From positions 55,946,758 to 56,010,757 of the forward strand of contig OX485805.1 in NCBI GenBank assembly GCA_950295325.1: a DNA stretch of 64,000 nt, read 5' to 3'. The translations under genes and the position numbers were made by a program. This DNA is from Polytrichum commune (taxonomy: Eukaryota; Streptophyta; Polytrichopsida; Polytrichales; Polytrichaceae). The notes below the pieces were generated by a model. That model did not search any database. It saw only the letters and a list, made by a program, of their open reading frames with translations, and was not told the origin of the DNA. Positions 46,954-59,106 of the stretch are shown here, piece by piece. Numbering within the stretch: the stretch's first letter is position 1; each line of letters opens with the position of its first letter.

Positions 46954-47329
46954 TGTTGGAGTCAGTGCGTTTTGCATTGGTTACTTTGTTCAAGATTAGT
47001 CACTTGATTACTTATGTTAGTTAAATGGATTTGTGATAGAAGTTTCCTCAGACTCATCACCAGCAGTGAAGAGGAGGAAGAATAAGACGAAGCAATGATG
47101 CTCGAAAGTTGTAACAGTATGCAAGATGACTGCGAGTGTGCAGTGTATGTAGCTGATAGATAGGTTATCAAGAACTGAGAAAGAGATGATTGCCTGAGTT
47201 ACGAGAAATAAAATGCATAGTGTACCAAGTGTGACTGTTAATGAGTGATTCGTAAAGCATCATGTGTATGTATGTGTAGATCTATCAATGAGTGAATGTC
47301 TAAAGATCGGTCAAATTGTGTTGTCAACA
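46954..47329 (+). repeat. copia 3' LTR
   Basis: 376 bp starting TGTTGGAGTC and ending GTTGTCAACA, closely similar to 39535-39905 with a small insertion near 47080. Confidence 0.88.
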
Positions 47330-47880
47330 ACACTTCGCACCAATTTTCTGTATGCAGCATAATTAAGCAGAGCATTCAGCATTTTCTTCAGGAATTAGAA
47401 CAACAACAACTTCAAGCGCAAGTGAGCAACAACTTCAATCGCCTCGAGCGACTCATCAATTCACACCTTGTGCTTTGCACTAATCTTTTTTATGCAACAT
47501 CATCAAGCACATCATTCAGTAAATTCTTCTGGAATTAGAACAACAACTTCAAGCGCCAAAAGCGACTCATCAATTCCCATCTTGTGCTTCGCACTAATAT
47601 TCCTTATGTAAGATCATTAAGCAGATCATTCCGCAAATTCTTCAGGAAATGAACAACAACAACAACAACTTTAAGCGCCAAAGCGACTCATCAATTCACA
47701 CCTTGTGCTTTCGAACTAATCTTCTTTATGTAAGCATAATTAAGCAGATTCTTCAGGAATTACAACAATGACGACGACGACGACAACGTCAATCCTCTCG
47801 AACGACTCATCAGTTCACACCTTGTGCTGCGCACTAATCTTCCTTATGCAACATGATTAAGCACATCATTCAGCCGATTC
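47330..47880. repeat. Minisatellite array, right part
   Basis: It continues the 117-bp units of 39200-39534, with starts near 47409, 47547, 47670 and 47787. Units become more diverged to the right (CGTCAATCCTCTCGAACGAC). Confidence 0.75.
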
Positions 47881-47893
47881 AGGAACAACGACG

Positions 47894-47940
47894 ACAGCAG
47901 CAGCAGCAGCAATAATAACAACAACGTTGTTAACAACAAC
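47894..47940. repeat. CAG/ACA triplet microsatellite
   Basis: Six GCA/CAG triplets followed by AATAATAACAACAAC. No frame of note crosses it. Confidence 0.8.
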
Positions 47941-48505
47941 AAGCGTTGCCTCACCTGCACACGGGCGCGCTGCGGGGTATCTACGTGTGTCGAAATGCTC
48001 CTGAAGCAACACTCAATACAATAGTTGAACAGCTACTGTAGCTTGTGGAGAAGTAAGGCTGGACTCGCAAAAGGCACGGCTGCACGCACAAGATTGAATG
48101 AATCTGCAGTGCACAAATCCTTAAATCTGATGACTCGAGCTGCAACAGCAGGTCCGCCTACCCTCACGAACGAACTCGGCGTCAAGGAGGAAGTGAAGAG
48201 CCCCGGGCAAGTAATGACCTTTATATAATCCCACCTATAGTTACTGCTTCGTCTTGCGTTCAAGTCCTCGAGGTTTTCTGCAGCCTCGGCAGCCAGGGTA
48301 CTTCACAAACGTAGTCTGGCACCTCATTCTTGTAAGTAACAGTTACTGTAGGCTAAGTCTCGCCGGCAGCTGTTACTACATGTTGCGAGGAGGGATTGAA
48401 AGGATTCGAGAGCATCGGGCTGATTCATCGACTGACTTGTATCGTGTTGGGGACATGACCTCGATCGAGAGCATCAGCTGATCCGCACTCGAATAATATA
48501 TACGG

Positions 48506-48571
48506 ATGATTAGAGGAACTTTGCACGTGCATCCATCCATGATTAGAGGAACTTTGCACGTGCATCCATCC
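48506..48571. repeat. 33-bp perfect tandem duplication
   Basis: Two identical units beginning ATGATTAGAGGAACTTTGCA and ending in CATCCATCC. Confidence 0.9.
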
Positions 48572-50899
48572 ATACTGCTACCGACCGGCCGCCTGATGAC
48601 TCCGCCTGTCAATGAACATTTGGTGGAAGTTACCCCAAGGCAACAATCTCCACATTCGAGGACTGCCATGTCAGTGATTAATCCGGTTTCACACAGCATC
48701 ATCAATCTATGGTATATCCTGGCTGCACAGACTTGTAATCGATTCAACTTATGAATGAGTGACTGTGCACATGTCAAGTGAATCATATTCAAATGTAGAT
48801 CTCATCCCATCCCAACTCATGCACGATGATGGAGGCAACGTACCGCACGCAGCATGCAGGAGATCTGATCGATCGATCACTGGGTCGACCCTGCAGGCTT
48901 GTCGATCGCACAATCAATCAACCACAAGACGCTTGCTGAGGGCGGTCGGTGAAGATGATGATGGTGAAGATGATGGATCCATCTGCCTCCGAATGTACAC
49001 GCGCGGATCAGACTTAAAGTCCTAATTCTACTTCTGTGCATCTACATCCATATTCAACCTCGTGCAATGCGGGTGGCGGCAATTAGACTAGTGAATGTAA
49101 CGCACAAAGTAAGCTTTGGATGTGAGATCGATGAATTACTAACAACCTGGAGATCATGTAGTTCCCATTCCGGCGGAATTGGGGGTCAAGCGGCAACATT
49201 ATTAATTGGTGGAGGCCATAGATGACGGAAGATTAGTCGGTCCCAGACGAAGATTCAACTTTATTATAAACTAGCTGGAGACAAGTTAGTTTTTCCTGAA
49301 AGAATATAGACAGTGACGACGTCGAAGGAAGAATGTCCTGGAGTTGATGGATAAATGTGAAATCGTCGTAACCAACTCAACAAGCTGTCACTAACTATTG
49401 GGGCTAGTTATGGGCAGCCTTCACTAACTTAATTAGTTATAACTTGGAGTGGCACAGGTGAGGAAGTAATTAGAGCAAGAGGAAGAATTTAGCCATGTTT
49501 TTTAATAAGCTGGAGCTGCATATTACACTGATGATCCCAATTAGTGAGGGATAGTTAATAGTGCATGTGGGAGATTATGCAGGTGATACTAAATTAATTT
49601 CTCTATGCTATGAAACTGGGACCACCAAAAAATCTAGGAATTAATGTTCATCCCGGTACTATTCACTGAAAATACTATTCATAGTGGGATTATTTACTAT
49701 ACATCCTGTCACAATTCATTAACAAGCATGTATTTACATATAGTTTTTTTATTGTTGTACAAGCACCTTATAGCACGTGCTAGTTTTTTTTCTTGAGATG
49801 TATGGTGAACGAGCATTTATTCATGAATTTAGTATCACTAGGTAAAAATTTCAACCCCCGCTAATTTTGAGATTTGGCAAAATAGTGTGTTTCGGGAATT
49901 AGTACACCACACTACTAAATCATGTTGAAAAGTAAATGGTGTGGTCATCACTAAATTCCATAACCATGTGGCCTTGGAGAACAAATCAATATTAAATGCA
50001 TACAATGATTCATGGAAGACATGGGTCCATGAATGGCTTGGGGTGGCAAAAACTGGGATTATAACACATAATTATTAATTTGTATATCACTTTATAATGA
50101 TATCTTGATATCATTATTAACTTAGCATTTTTTTTTTCATATGTTGATAAAGAGAATTTCAAGATGAATTCAATGATATCAAAATTAATGTGAATAGAAT
50201 GGTTTTAATATAAAACATTATGGTTTAAAGTTGCATAATAAGGTATTTTTATATTACAAGGGTCCCGGTCCAGACATTGGGATTCCCCTAAACCCTAAAC
50301 CCTTCTTAATAATACTTATAAAAATATCTTATAAAAAAAAATTAAGTGTTATATTAGAATATAAAATCATTCTAGTATTTTTATTTCAACTCACATTTTG
50401 AAGTCTTCTATGATAACTCCATAATACATTATCATTGAGCCATTAACAGCTCTCAAATAGTCCTATTATCCAAGGATCCCTATAATATATCCTAGTTGTT
50501 GCCACTCTAAGGTGAATGGTTTCGTGGAATGGATATGAATTTCGACTAGCATTCCAACAAGCTTCAAGTGAGTAGTTGGACTTGACGAGGTTTGTTACAC
50601 TATCACTTATAAGTTATGGTATTTAGTATGGGGGTCCAATCACAATAAGATGTTCCAAAATTTTGTCACGTGTCACCCTATTATCATGGTCTTTGACACT
50701 CCTTTAAATAGCTATCAATGCCTTTGCCTTCTCTTGTTTAAGAATAGAAAGAATGAACCATGAGATTATTCCAACACACTTTAATTGGCATGGAAATGAG
50801 ATTCATAAATTTGTGACGTGGAGGGTTTTCAGTTGTTGTGTTACAAAAGGAAATCCAGATAAACATGTAGGTTTTTGTGCAACTATTAAGTTCAAGTAA
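48572..50899. other. No gene recognised
   Basis: 48250-49020 is somewhat richer in G+C and could be a promoter or UTR of an unseen gene, but no splice-bounded coding segment was found. 49640-49700 shares ACTATTCAC words with 11720-11880. Confidence 0.3.
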
Positions 50900-51410
50900 T
50901 GCCCCCTCCCCACTTGACATTAGCAAATAACCAAAGACTTCCCTAAAACCCGGGTAAAGCTCCCTCGGTTATAGCGGACACGTCCGGCTATCCCAATGCA
51001 CCTACAAGAACTTGCTCCAGAGATTTCCAAGTAGGTTTTAGTTGAGTAGCTTTCACACATGTTCATTGTTTTATCTACCAACCAATGAATGTTGGATAGT
51101 TTTTGTCCCATCCCCAAATGCCTTAATACTTACCATCGGTTTTTGTTAATGAAGCTCCTCGTGCCCTCATAACTAAGACTAAAAGCAACCAATCACAAGG
51201 GCGGGAGGCAACACTTTTAGAGGTCCTACATTCTTGCCTCATGTCTAGGTACCGATGGGAGGGTCGGTAGTTTTAGCTTAAAACCTCCACTTTTAAGCCA
51301 TGCCACATCATTTGCCAACTAGGCTCGGCACTAGATAATGTCGATGATGTGAACGCTCATTTTCAAGAACCCACTTTTAGGCTTAGCTAATGTCAAGTGG
51401 GGAGGGGGCA
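50900..51410. mobile_element. PIF/Harbinger-type MITE
   Basis: 511 bp with perfect 25-bp inverted ends starting TGCCCCCTCCCCACTTGACA, flanked by TAA at 50897-50899 and 51411-51413. The TAA duplication fits Harbinger. No coding capacity. Confidence 0.87.
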
Positions 51411-54400
51411 TAAGGTGAAGCTGCTAAATTTTAGAAGTTTTCCTAAGATAAGAAGTTGTATTTTGTGCAACATATACATTCCAAATACATATTAACCAAG
51501 ACAATTGATGCTAAATTGTGAGTACTAGATTTGAGTGAGCACTATGACAAACATCACTATGACAAACATTAACCCTAACATTAACCAATAACATCAACCC
51601 TACACCCAAGTCCAAAACCCTAAAATCTTACACAAAAAATACATGTTGATTATGTGATTATTCTCCACCTTAACTTCATGATTTCACTAATGACTTTGGA
51701 TAATCTACCAAAAAAACTTTTCAAACCCTTATACTTTCTGCATACGAAAGTCAAAGAACTAGGTGTACTTTGGTACATTAAGCTTCCCTTTCATCTGTTT
51801 ACATAAAACCAAAAAATGATCAATAACACGATAGCACTATCCATGCTCACTGATTAAGTGATGGTTTTAACAGTCTCTAGCCAGGACATGTTCCTCATGT
51901 TATGCCATGAATAATCCTAGGGGATTTGTGGACGGAAAGGGAACAAAGGAATCTCAAATGGCATCGCTTGAGCCAATGTGCAGGGCAAGCATGGAATGGA
52001 AAAGATTGTTGGAATACAAGTAGCAAATGTCAATTGGCATTTGTGTCTTTAACCATGGTCATTAGTCATTAATCATTGGTGAAAAGTTTCATTTCCTAGC
52101 AGGTCCTATCACGAGGGTTGCAATAAAAACCTAACCCTATGGGTTTGTTGATTGCTCATGGCAAAACATGAGGAAGATGTTAGGAAGTTGTACACCCCTA
52201 CAACCATGTTGAAAAAAATAGTTGTCCAAAATAATTTTTGTGATGCCCAAATGAGTTATTTGGACTTAAGTTACAAGGCCAAAGTTCCCATGGATTACGG
52301 TTTCAAGTTGGCCTCGATTCTTTTATACACAACATCTCCACAACGATGTTCAATAACAAATAACATATACTTGACATGAACAATTAGCAATGTTCTCAAC
52401 ATGCATATTCCTTCAGTGATATAGCACATAACATTCACACATATGCACTTCATTGGAGTATTAAATTGCAAAAACAAGATTGGCCTACATTGAGCATCTC
52501 AAATACTAAGTTCCAAAACGTTGCTCCTTCCATGTACTTCAAAACCCTAAGCTCCACCTATGAAGGAAGAGCCCATGATGCCATGTTGTACGAGCAACAA
52601 CCTCAAAAAATTTCAAACAACCACATCCCCATCTCCAGTTGTATCTCCACCCATTGGGGCGGAATCTTTATAATACTCAAAGTCTTGCATCTCCTAGCTA
52701 GCCATGGTCATGGTTTGGTTGCATACTCTCCTCCAAAACTTGCAAACCAAAAATAATAGCATATGCTACATAGTGTGGGTTGTCCACTGACTATTCTAAT
52801 GGATGTGGTTGCCCCCATGTCACTAGCAAAAACATTGCACTATTCCAAGTCTTTGTATTTGCACATCATACTAGGAAAAAATCCTCCACAATGTTTGACC
52901 ATGCAAGTAGACCAAGCCATGCCATTATAACACATGTGGAGAGCATAGATGTGGGTACAATTAAATCATCCAACAAAGGGAACATTGTTGAGAAGCTTGG
53001 CGACCTTGTAATCACTCCTTGTTGCGTTGTGGATACATATATCTACAATGGGATCAGCTTGTAAAACAATCAAGAATACATAGTATTGGTGATTGCAAGG
53101 GATGTACTTCCCTTTCTTCCCCATGTTGGTGAAGAACATCCTCCAAAAATCAGGGCAAATGCATCTTGAGAACTTCTCCAATGTCACACCTCACTCCATG
53201 CCCGGATTTGTGCTATTATTGTTTGTTAGAAGGTACAACCTCCGTGCTTCAAGAGGCATCTAGAACTTTATGGTGGCCACCATGAATTGTCCAAAATCCA
53301 TTCTCAAGAAATGGTTAGCCGTAGATTGCACTCGACAAAGTGACTTGTTGTCATGCATTGTGGGATGTGTATTGTATGACTTGGAGAATGCACACTGGAT
53401 GCACCCATCTAGCTCAAGGTTCAATGACATGTTCTCACTGTGTGTTTCCAATTTGAAATCTTCATCATTTAGCATGAGCACCTTAGTAGTTGTCAAACCG
53501 GTACCCATTTTCACTAACCAAACAGATGGACTATTGGCTTAAAAAAAAGTAGTCATGCACCTTACCCATCACTCACATCCCAATAGCACCTACACAAAAT
53601 GAATGGAATTTCGACTTTGATTCTTTGAATGAAGGCAATTTAAAGGGACCTTCATACATGGAGCAAAGGTATTGCCTCCAATGATATTCTCACACTTCTC
53701 ATGGGCCACCACACTGATGGAAAAGCATTTTAGATTGGAGCCCTTATTGGTGCATGAAATATGCCACATCGCAGTGGAGAACTAGGTCTTTACTATATTT
53801 CTTGCGTTACAAGAAGGGGTAGGCTATGAAAGGGTTGTAGGGATATTTATGTGCTATAGTTTACTTGATCTAGACAATGCAAATCATTAGCGCCACCCAA
53901 TTCATCAGAGAGGGATCGCTCCCCAAATCCAAACTCCATCTACCCCTCCAAATGGGGCATTCAATCATGGAGCTTCAATGAGTACTTGTCAACAACCATT
54001 GCTATGGAAACATGGTCATGGTGTTGGTGCATGCCACGCCACAACAACTCCAATTGATTAGAATCCCTATTTTGTGACTTACGAGAATCCCAAAAATCAT
54101 TCTAACCAAACATCTAGGTAATTGTTCACGCCAAGTCATCCATTGTGACCTCAAACAAATCAATCAATGCCCCTCTTCCCAAATGCAGCATGTCATGAGT
54201 GATGAACAATCTCCCAACAAGTTTCAGTTGGGAGTTGTTTCCTCCTCCTTCAAGGATATACTTTGTGACCAAAACGTCAAGGAAGTGGGAAACATATAAT
54301 TGGACACAATAGGCCATCATCAAAAAGTACATAGCCCCAATAACACCAACCAATTTCATGTCCATCATACCTTACCGTCAAGGTTGTTTGTATCCAATGC

Positions 54401-55797
54401 TTCAACTTCATCATGCTTAACTAAGCATCTTCCTCAAGTTTAGACCCCTTGAAATTATATACCAATTGAACGATTTTTTTTTTTCCTTTTGGAATTATGT
54501 GTGTGCTTCTTGTGTTTCTCAAAAGATTGCTCTTAATAAAAATCGCATGTGCGCTACCCATCTATATGGATCAATTTGGGTTCTTGGAACCAAACACCCT
54601 TTGGACACCAATGAAATTGGCCTACACTCTATTTGTCATGAAGCCTTTGAAATTGATATCATGCACTCCATATTTTTTTATCATATATATCATGCTCAAT
54701 CATAGGAAATATAGCAAATTTGCATCCTAATACTATATTTTGCAAATGACAATAGTCATGACACGACGATAGACAAGGTCATAAATATGATAGGCCATAG
54801 TAGTCCAACCTTTCAAGTTGTATGTGTCGAACATCTACCAAGCATCTTGCAAATCACCTCCAGGCCCAAGGGGGGGCGGTGTGCTAACATGTGAACGAAG
54901 GGCAATGAGCGATGAGCGGTAACTAGTGAGCGGTGAGATTGATAAATTACTTGGAGATACACCCACTAGTATCATATAACCATGGTATTTTGGCATAAAT
55001 AGAAACATCTTTGTTTATAATAATATGAGTAGGAAGTTCACACAAAATGTAATCAACCGAATGAATGCCTTACTTTACTTATTTAAATCAACAACCACAA
55101 AACTTGACATGAGAGTTTGGAGATGATTTTTAGCATTGTCATTATATTCAACATTAAACTTCTATAAATTAAAAATGTAAGCACATTCCAAGTATCGAAC
55201 ATGCTCTAGACTATATTTCTAGAATTCATGTCGGTATAGGAAATGAATTAATGGAGGCATCACAAAAATTTGAAAAAATTGAAGTTTTTGGACATAGATG
55301 GAAGTACAATAGAAAATTACTCGCTCATATCAATGTCCTCAAAGTAATGAGCACATCCGATGCAATCAATGTGGAACCATGCATATAGGCTCTATGACTA
55401 CTCCTATCGTCTTTTATTCCCTCCTCTTTGTCACTAACATGTTCAATAGACTCCTTCACCTTGACATCTACGAATGGCATGACGCAACAATCATAACCCA
55501 ACGACCTACTATAATGTGATAGTGTTGAGGTTGGATCCATACCCTTTGCGACTATCTTTGCATGTAATGGGATAATTATACAAGTGGAAGGGGACATCAT
55601 ATTTTTCACTTAAAAAATAACAAAACTCAAATGGGTAACATTCATTATTGGAGTCTAACATGTTAAATGACTCCAAAATTAAACATACATGAAACAAATG
55701 GGAAATTTATGTACTCTACTAGAATTTCGTGAAAACTTTCCAATAGGTTCCTTATCATCATCAAGGGAGATCATCTTCACCATTGACCCACCACTAT
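51411..55797. other. No confident gene; possible decayed transposon frames on the minus strand
   Basis: Minus-strand frames at 52966-53187 (NHQYYVFLIVLQADPIVDI...) and 54126-54368 are open for 70-80 codons. The first faintly recalls the DDE_Tnp_4 (Harbinger transposase) pattern Y-x-x-x-LQA-x-x-D, but flanking frames do not extend it. I would not annotate a gene. Confidence 0.25.
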
Positions 55798-56083
55798 CTC
55801 GGGGGGTTCATTGGCGAAAATCGTAGAACAACGTGCGATAAAAAATAGGGTCCAATATATTCATTGTAGATAAATTTTGTAAAAAATGTACATGTAAAAT
55901 AGGGGATTTTAAAATAATGAAACATGTTTACATGTAAAATACCATCACATATAATATTTTTAGGCTTTTTACATGTAAAATACCATCACCTTATAATCTT
56001 TTCTGCAAGGTAAATAACCCCCCCAATAAATAGGTCCCGAACGCACGTGTATGGAAAATATAAGAGGGAGTGAACCCCCCGAG
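55798..56083. mobile_element. 286-bp MITE, copy 2 (hAT-like, 8-bp TSD)
   Basis: Ends CTCGGGGGGTTCA and its complement, with ACCACTAT duplicated at 55790-55797 and 56084-56091. The interior has four TTTACATGTAAA-type palindromes. It is the inverted relative of 29057-29343. Confidence 0.87.
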
Positions 56084-58133
56084 ACCACTATGAGGCGAGG
56101 ATAGAGTATTTATGATGCCCCCAAAATGACATCAAATATGGTGGAGCCTCTCTCAAATGTGATGAAGTAACGCTACTACACCAACAAGCATGAATAAATT
56201 CATGTGCCACATAGACATAAAGATTATATTTAGTTTGAAATGCACATTTATATGTAAAACAATTCACATGTAGATGCATAAGCATCAATAATCGATCATG
56301 GTTTAGTCAAAGCCTCTATTAAGAATTGCAAAAACTTTGTTTTTTTTTTTCTTGTCCACCTCTCCATGACACAATTATTTTCATAATTTGCGTTTATGCA
56401 ATAGTGCAATTGAAAAATGTCAGTAGTTCTATTGGAATTTCTTTACTACCCATGTTAGCTACCCCTTCTAGTCTACATTACTCTACTACCTAGACCTTTT
56501 TACTACCATGTTACCAATAATACCCACCCCTTCATAGCGGTTGAGACTCATAGATGTACTACCTCATAATTTAACCTACTTACAACCATATCTTTGTACT
56601 AGTTATATGACATATCTTCTTATTTACTTCCTCTTATATTGGCAACATTATAACGACCCTCCAACATGTCATTGATCTAGCATATTTACATCTAGCTTCC
56701 TAACTTAGTCTATAGGTATATGACCAAGATTACTGCACTATACTATAGAGGGTGAGTCCCTAACCGGTAGTGATATTGAGGGTTGACCAACTTAGTCCTT
56801 TTAACTTGAACACTAGTGCGGTAGATACTTCTTGTTATCAGGGAAAATAAATGTAGGACACACATAAGTCTCATCTTTCCAAGACTTCTTGGAACTAATT
56901 GCTTTGACAAGCCTTATTATAACTACAAACAAATTAGATATCCCTTCAAACCCAAATACTAATAATCTAAGGACCAACATTATTACACATTAACAAGGTT
57001 GTACACAACAAAATTTCACCACTCCCTTGTATGGAACACATGAGGGTTCATGGTGGGTTGGGAAGATGCAAGCCATGAAGTGGCGTAATGGCCATACGTT
57101 TGGGTACTAAAGAAGTCGGTTGACCTCTTGGCCCGAGTCAAAGAATCTAGAAGGCAAAATCCTCACAATTTCTCTATATTGAAGTAATGTTGCAATATTA
57201 TAGGGAACATCCAGACCATAATAAATTCAAATATGATCATACCGGTAGCAAATAAATTGATGTGGATTGCATTGTTTCTACTATGAATATGAGCTACAAT
57301 GTTACCAACAAAGAATACACATTAGATAGGATTGATGCAGAGGATCTAGAATAGTTTGTGACTAAGAGAATAATTAAAGGTTCATGTTTAAGGTTTGTGC
57401 TCGTGCACAAACTCCTACAGAACATGTGTTGTGTTTTTAGCATACAATCATTTATTTTGGGAGTGAATACACCTGCATTTTTGTAATGCATTTGGTGTAT
57501 GAAATTTAAGTTGTTGATATGGTTGTGTATGATATGCAAGTGTGATGTGGCTGTGTTTTACATGAAGTCCCCTTGAAGTTCATGATTTCAAGAACCGTAT
57601 TTGCAATACTATGTCTACAATGATATGCATGAACATGGAATCATTTTTATTACTTACAAAAAATATAGACTATAATAAATTGCAAATGGCATGAGAAATT
57701 TAAGTAACGGTATGGTGCAAACAAGTAGGTTGTTTTAGATAATTAATTCATTATAGGGAAGCTTTAATTTATGCCGTGGAAGTAAATAGCATGTAAACAA
57801 AGACCCTCCACCACACATGGTGCACAAATATTCCACAGTGTGACCCACTCATAGAGTGACCCACACCATGGGTAGAACAAGTAGCATGCATGTCATTGGA
57901 TTCAATGTCACTAATCCATGATCATTTCCACCACAAAACAACAAGGATCAAAGAATACATGGATGTTGAGGCATTTTGCAAGCCCTCCAAGAGTGCATAC
58001 TTTAGTGTTTGTGTGAGATTGCAAGAGCTAGTAGATGTGGCCTCACTAATTGAAGGATATTTAGTTAATTTTGTTTCACATTGACATGTTATATGTGGAA
58101 ATTCAAAGAGTTTTCCATATTCTTGAGAGTGCA
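56084..58133. other. No gene recognised
   Basis: AT-rich with short frames only. A plus-strand frame at 57890-58084 ends near the solo LTR and has no motif. Confidence 0.35.
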
Positions 58134-59106
58134 TGTCGCGCATCTCTCCATGAGGAGTGCCCAAAAGATCGTGAGCACAAGGGGGACCCCGGAGTGACAC
58201 CCGGGACTTGTGGTGCCATTGGTGAGACGGCCCAAGTGATCCTAGTGTGGGTGAGGGCCCCAAGCGTTGGGAACGCCTCTCACCCACGGAGATTAAGAGC
58301 CACAAGGGTGAGGCCATGAGCTATACGTAGCTTATGGCGTCCAAATTCTAAAATGCTCAAAAACACCTCAGTTGGAGGTGTGAGCTAAGAGATATGGCAA
58401 TTTGAGTGGGGAGTTGCCTAAGGACATCACCCTGGGGCAATAATGACCTGGGAGTGGCGCCCGGGACTGCCGAAGTTTGAACAACCATAACTTCCTCAAT
58501 ACTTGCTAAAATGGGACAAGTGAGGTGCCTATTGGCATCTACATAAGGTGTAGATGACGAGGGGGTGGTTGTTTGTTAGATTCAAAGACCAAACAAGTAA
58601 ATAATGGAGGTCTGAAGTTGCTGGGGGATTGCACCCCCAGTGGCTAAGGGAAAATGTCTACTTGGCCCCAACTCTTAGGAGAGAGACAAAAGGTTTCTTG
58701 ATGGTGGGTTGCCCTAAGTTCTAGAGGCTTACATGGGTGAGGCGGCGTGGCCGGCGGAACCCACCCGAGGCCGAACGGCATGGCCTCCACGGGCATTGGC
58801 CCAACGTGGGGGCATAGTTGCCTAATATGGTTCAGGTTGTTATAGTGTTGCTCTAGCAACGCAATGATCAACTAACGAGTGGACTTCCATGGATGTAAGA
58901 CCACATCTAATCATAGGCCACCGACTAAGGGGAGAGTCCTGAATGCAAGTGTATGAGGGTTAATCACCTACCTATGAGCTTGGAGGTTTAAGGTATTGGG
59001 AGCTAATCATTAGGATGCATGGAATGCAAAGGGTTAGCGCTCATGATCCTTGCTAGAATCAAGAAATGGTCAAGATAGTTAAAGGGTGCTAGCAAGGGTT
59101 GCGATA
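58134..59106. mobile_element. Solo LTR, copy B
   Basis: 973 bp, starting TGTCGCGCATCTCTCC and ending GCGATA (one change from GCGACA), with GTGCA duplicated at 58129-58133 and 59107-59111. It is same-oriented and similar throughout to 45240-46192. Confidence 0.82.

Larger units (their letters stand above)
39535..47329 (+). mobile_element. Ty1/copia LTR retrotransposon, decayed, with three nested insertions
   Basis: The two LTRs (39535-39905 and 46954-47329) are closely similar. Between them lie gag with a zinc knuckle, protease, gag-pre-integrase, integrase, reverse transcriptase and RNase H, in the copia order (integrase before RT). Stops and frameshifts occur in every domain. Later insertions lie at 41226-42158, 42789-43377 and 45240-46192. 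The target appears to be the minisatellite word TTGTGCTTCGCACC: CTGCG precedes the left LTR and CTTCG lies three bases after the right one, a probable 5-bp duplication with one change. Confidence 0.92.

Noticed and set aside
39200-47880. CRISPR-like spaced direct repeats
   Set aside because: Units are about 117 bp tandem minisatellite copies with gradual divergence and no unique spacers, in a eukaryotic genome.
50287-50302. Telomere-like CCCTAAACCCTAAACCC
   Set aside because: Only about two and a half units, too short to argue for an interstitial telomere.
52966-53187. Harbinger DDE transposase
   Set aside because: Only one short stretch is reminiscent; neighbouring frames do not supply the other catalytic motifs.
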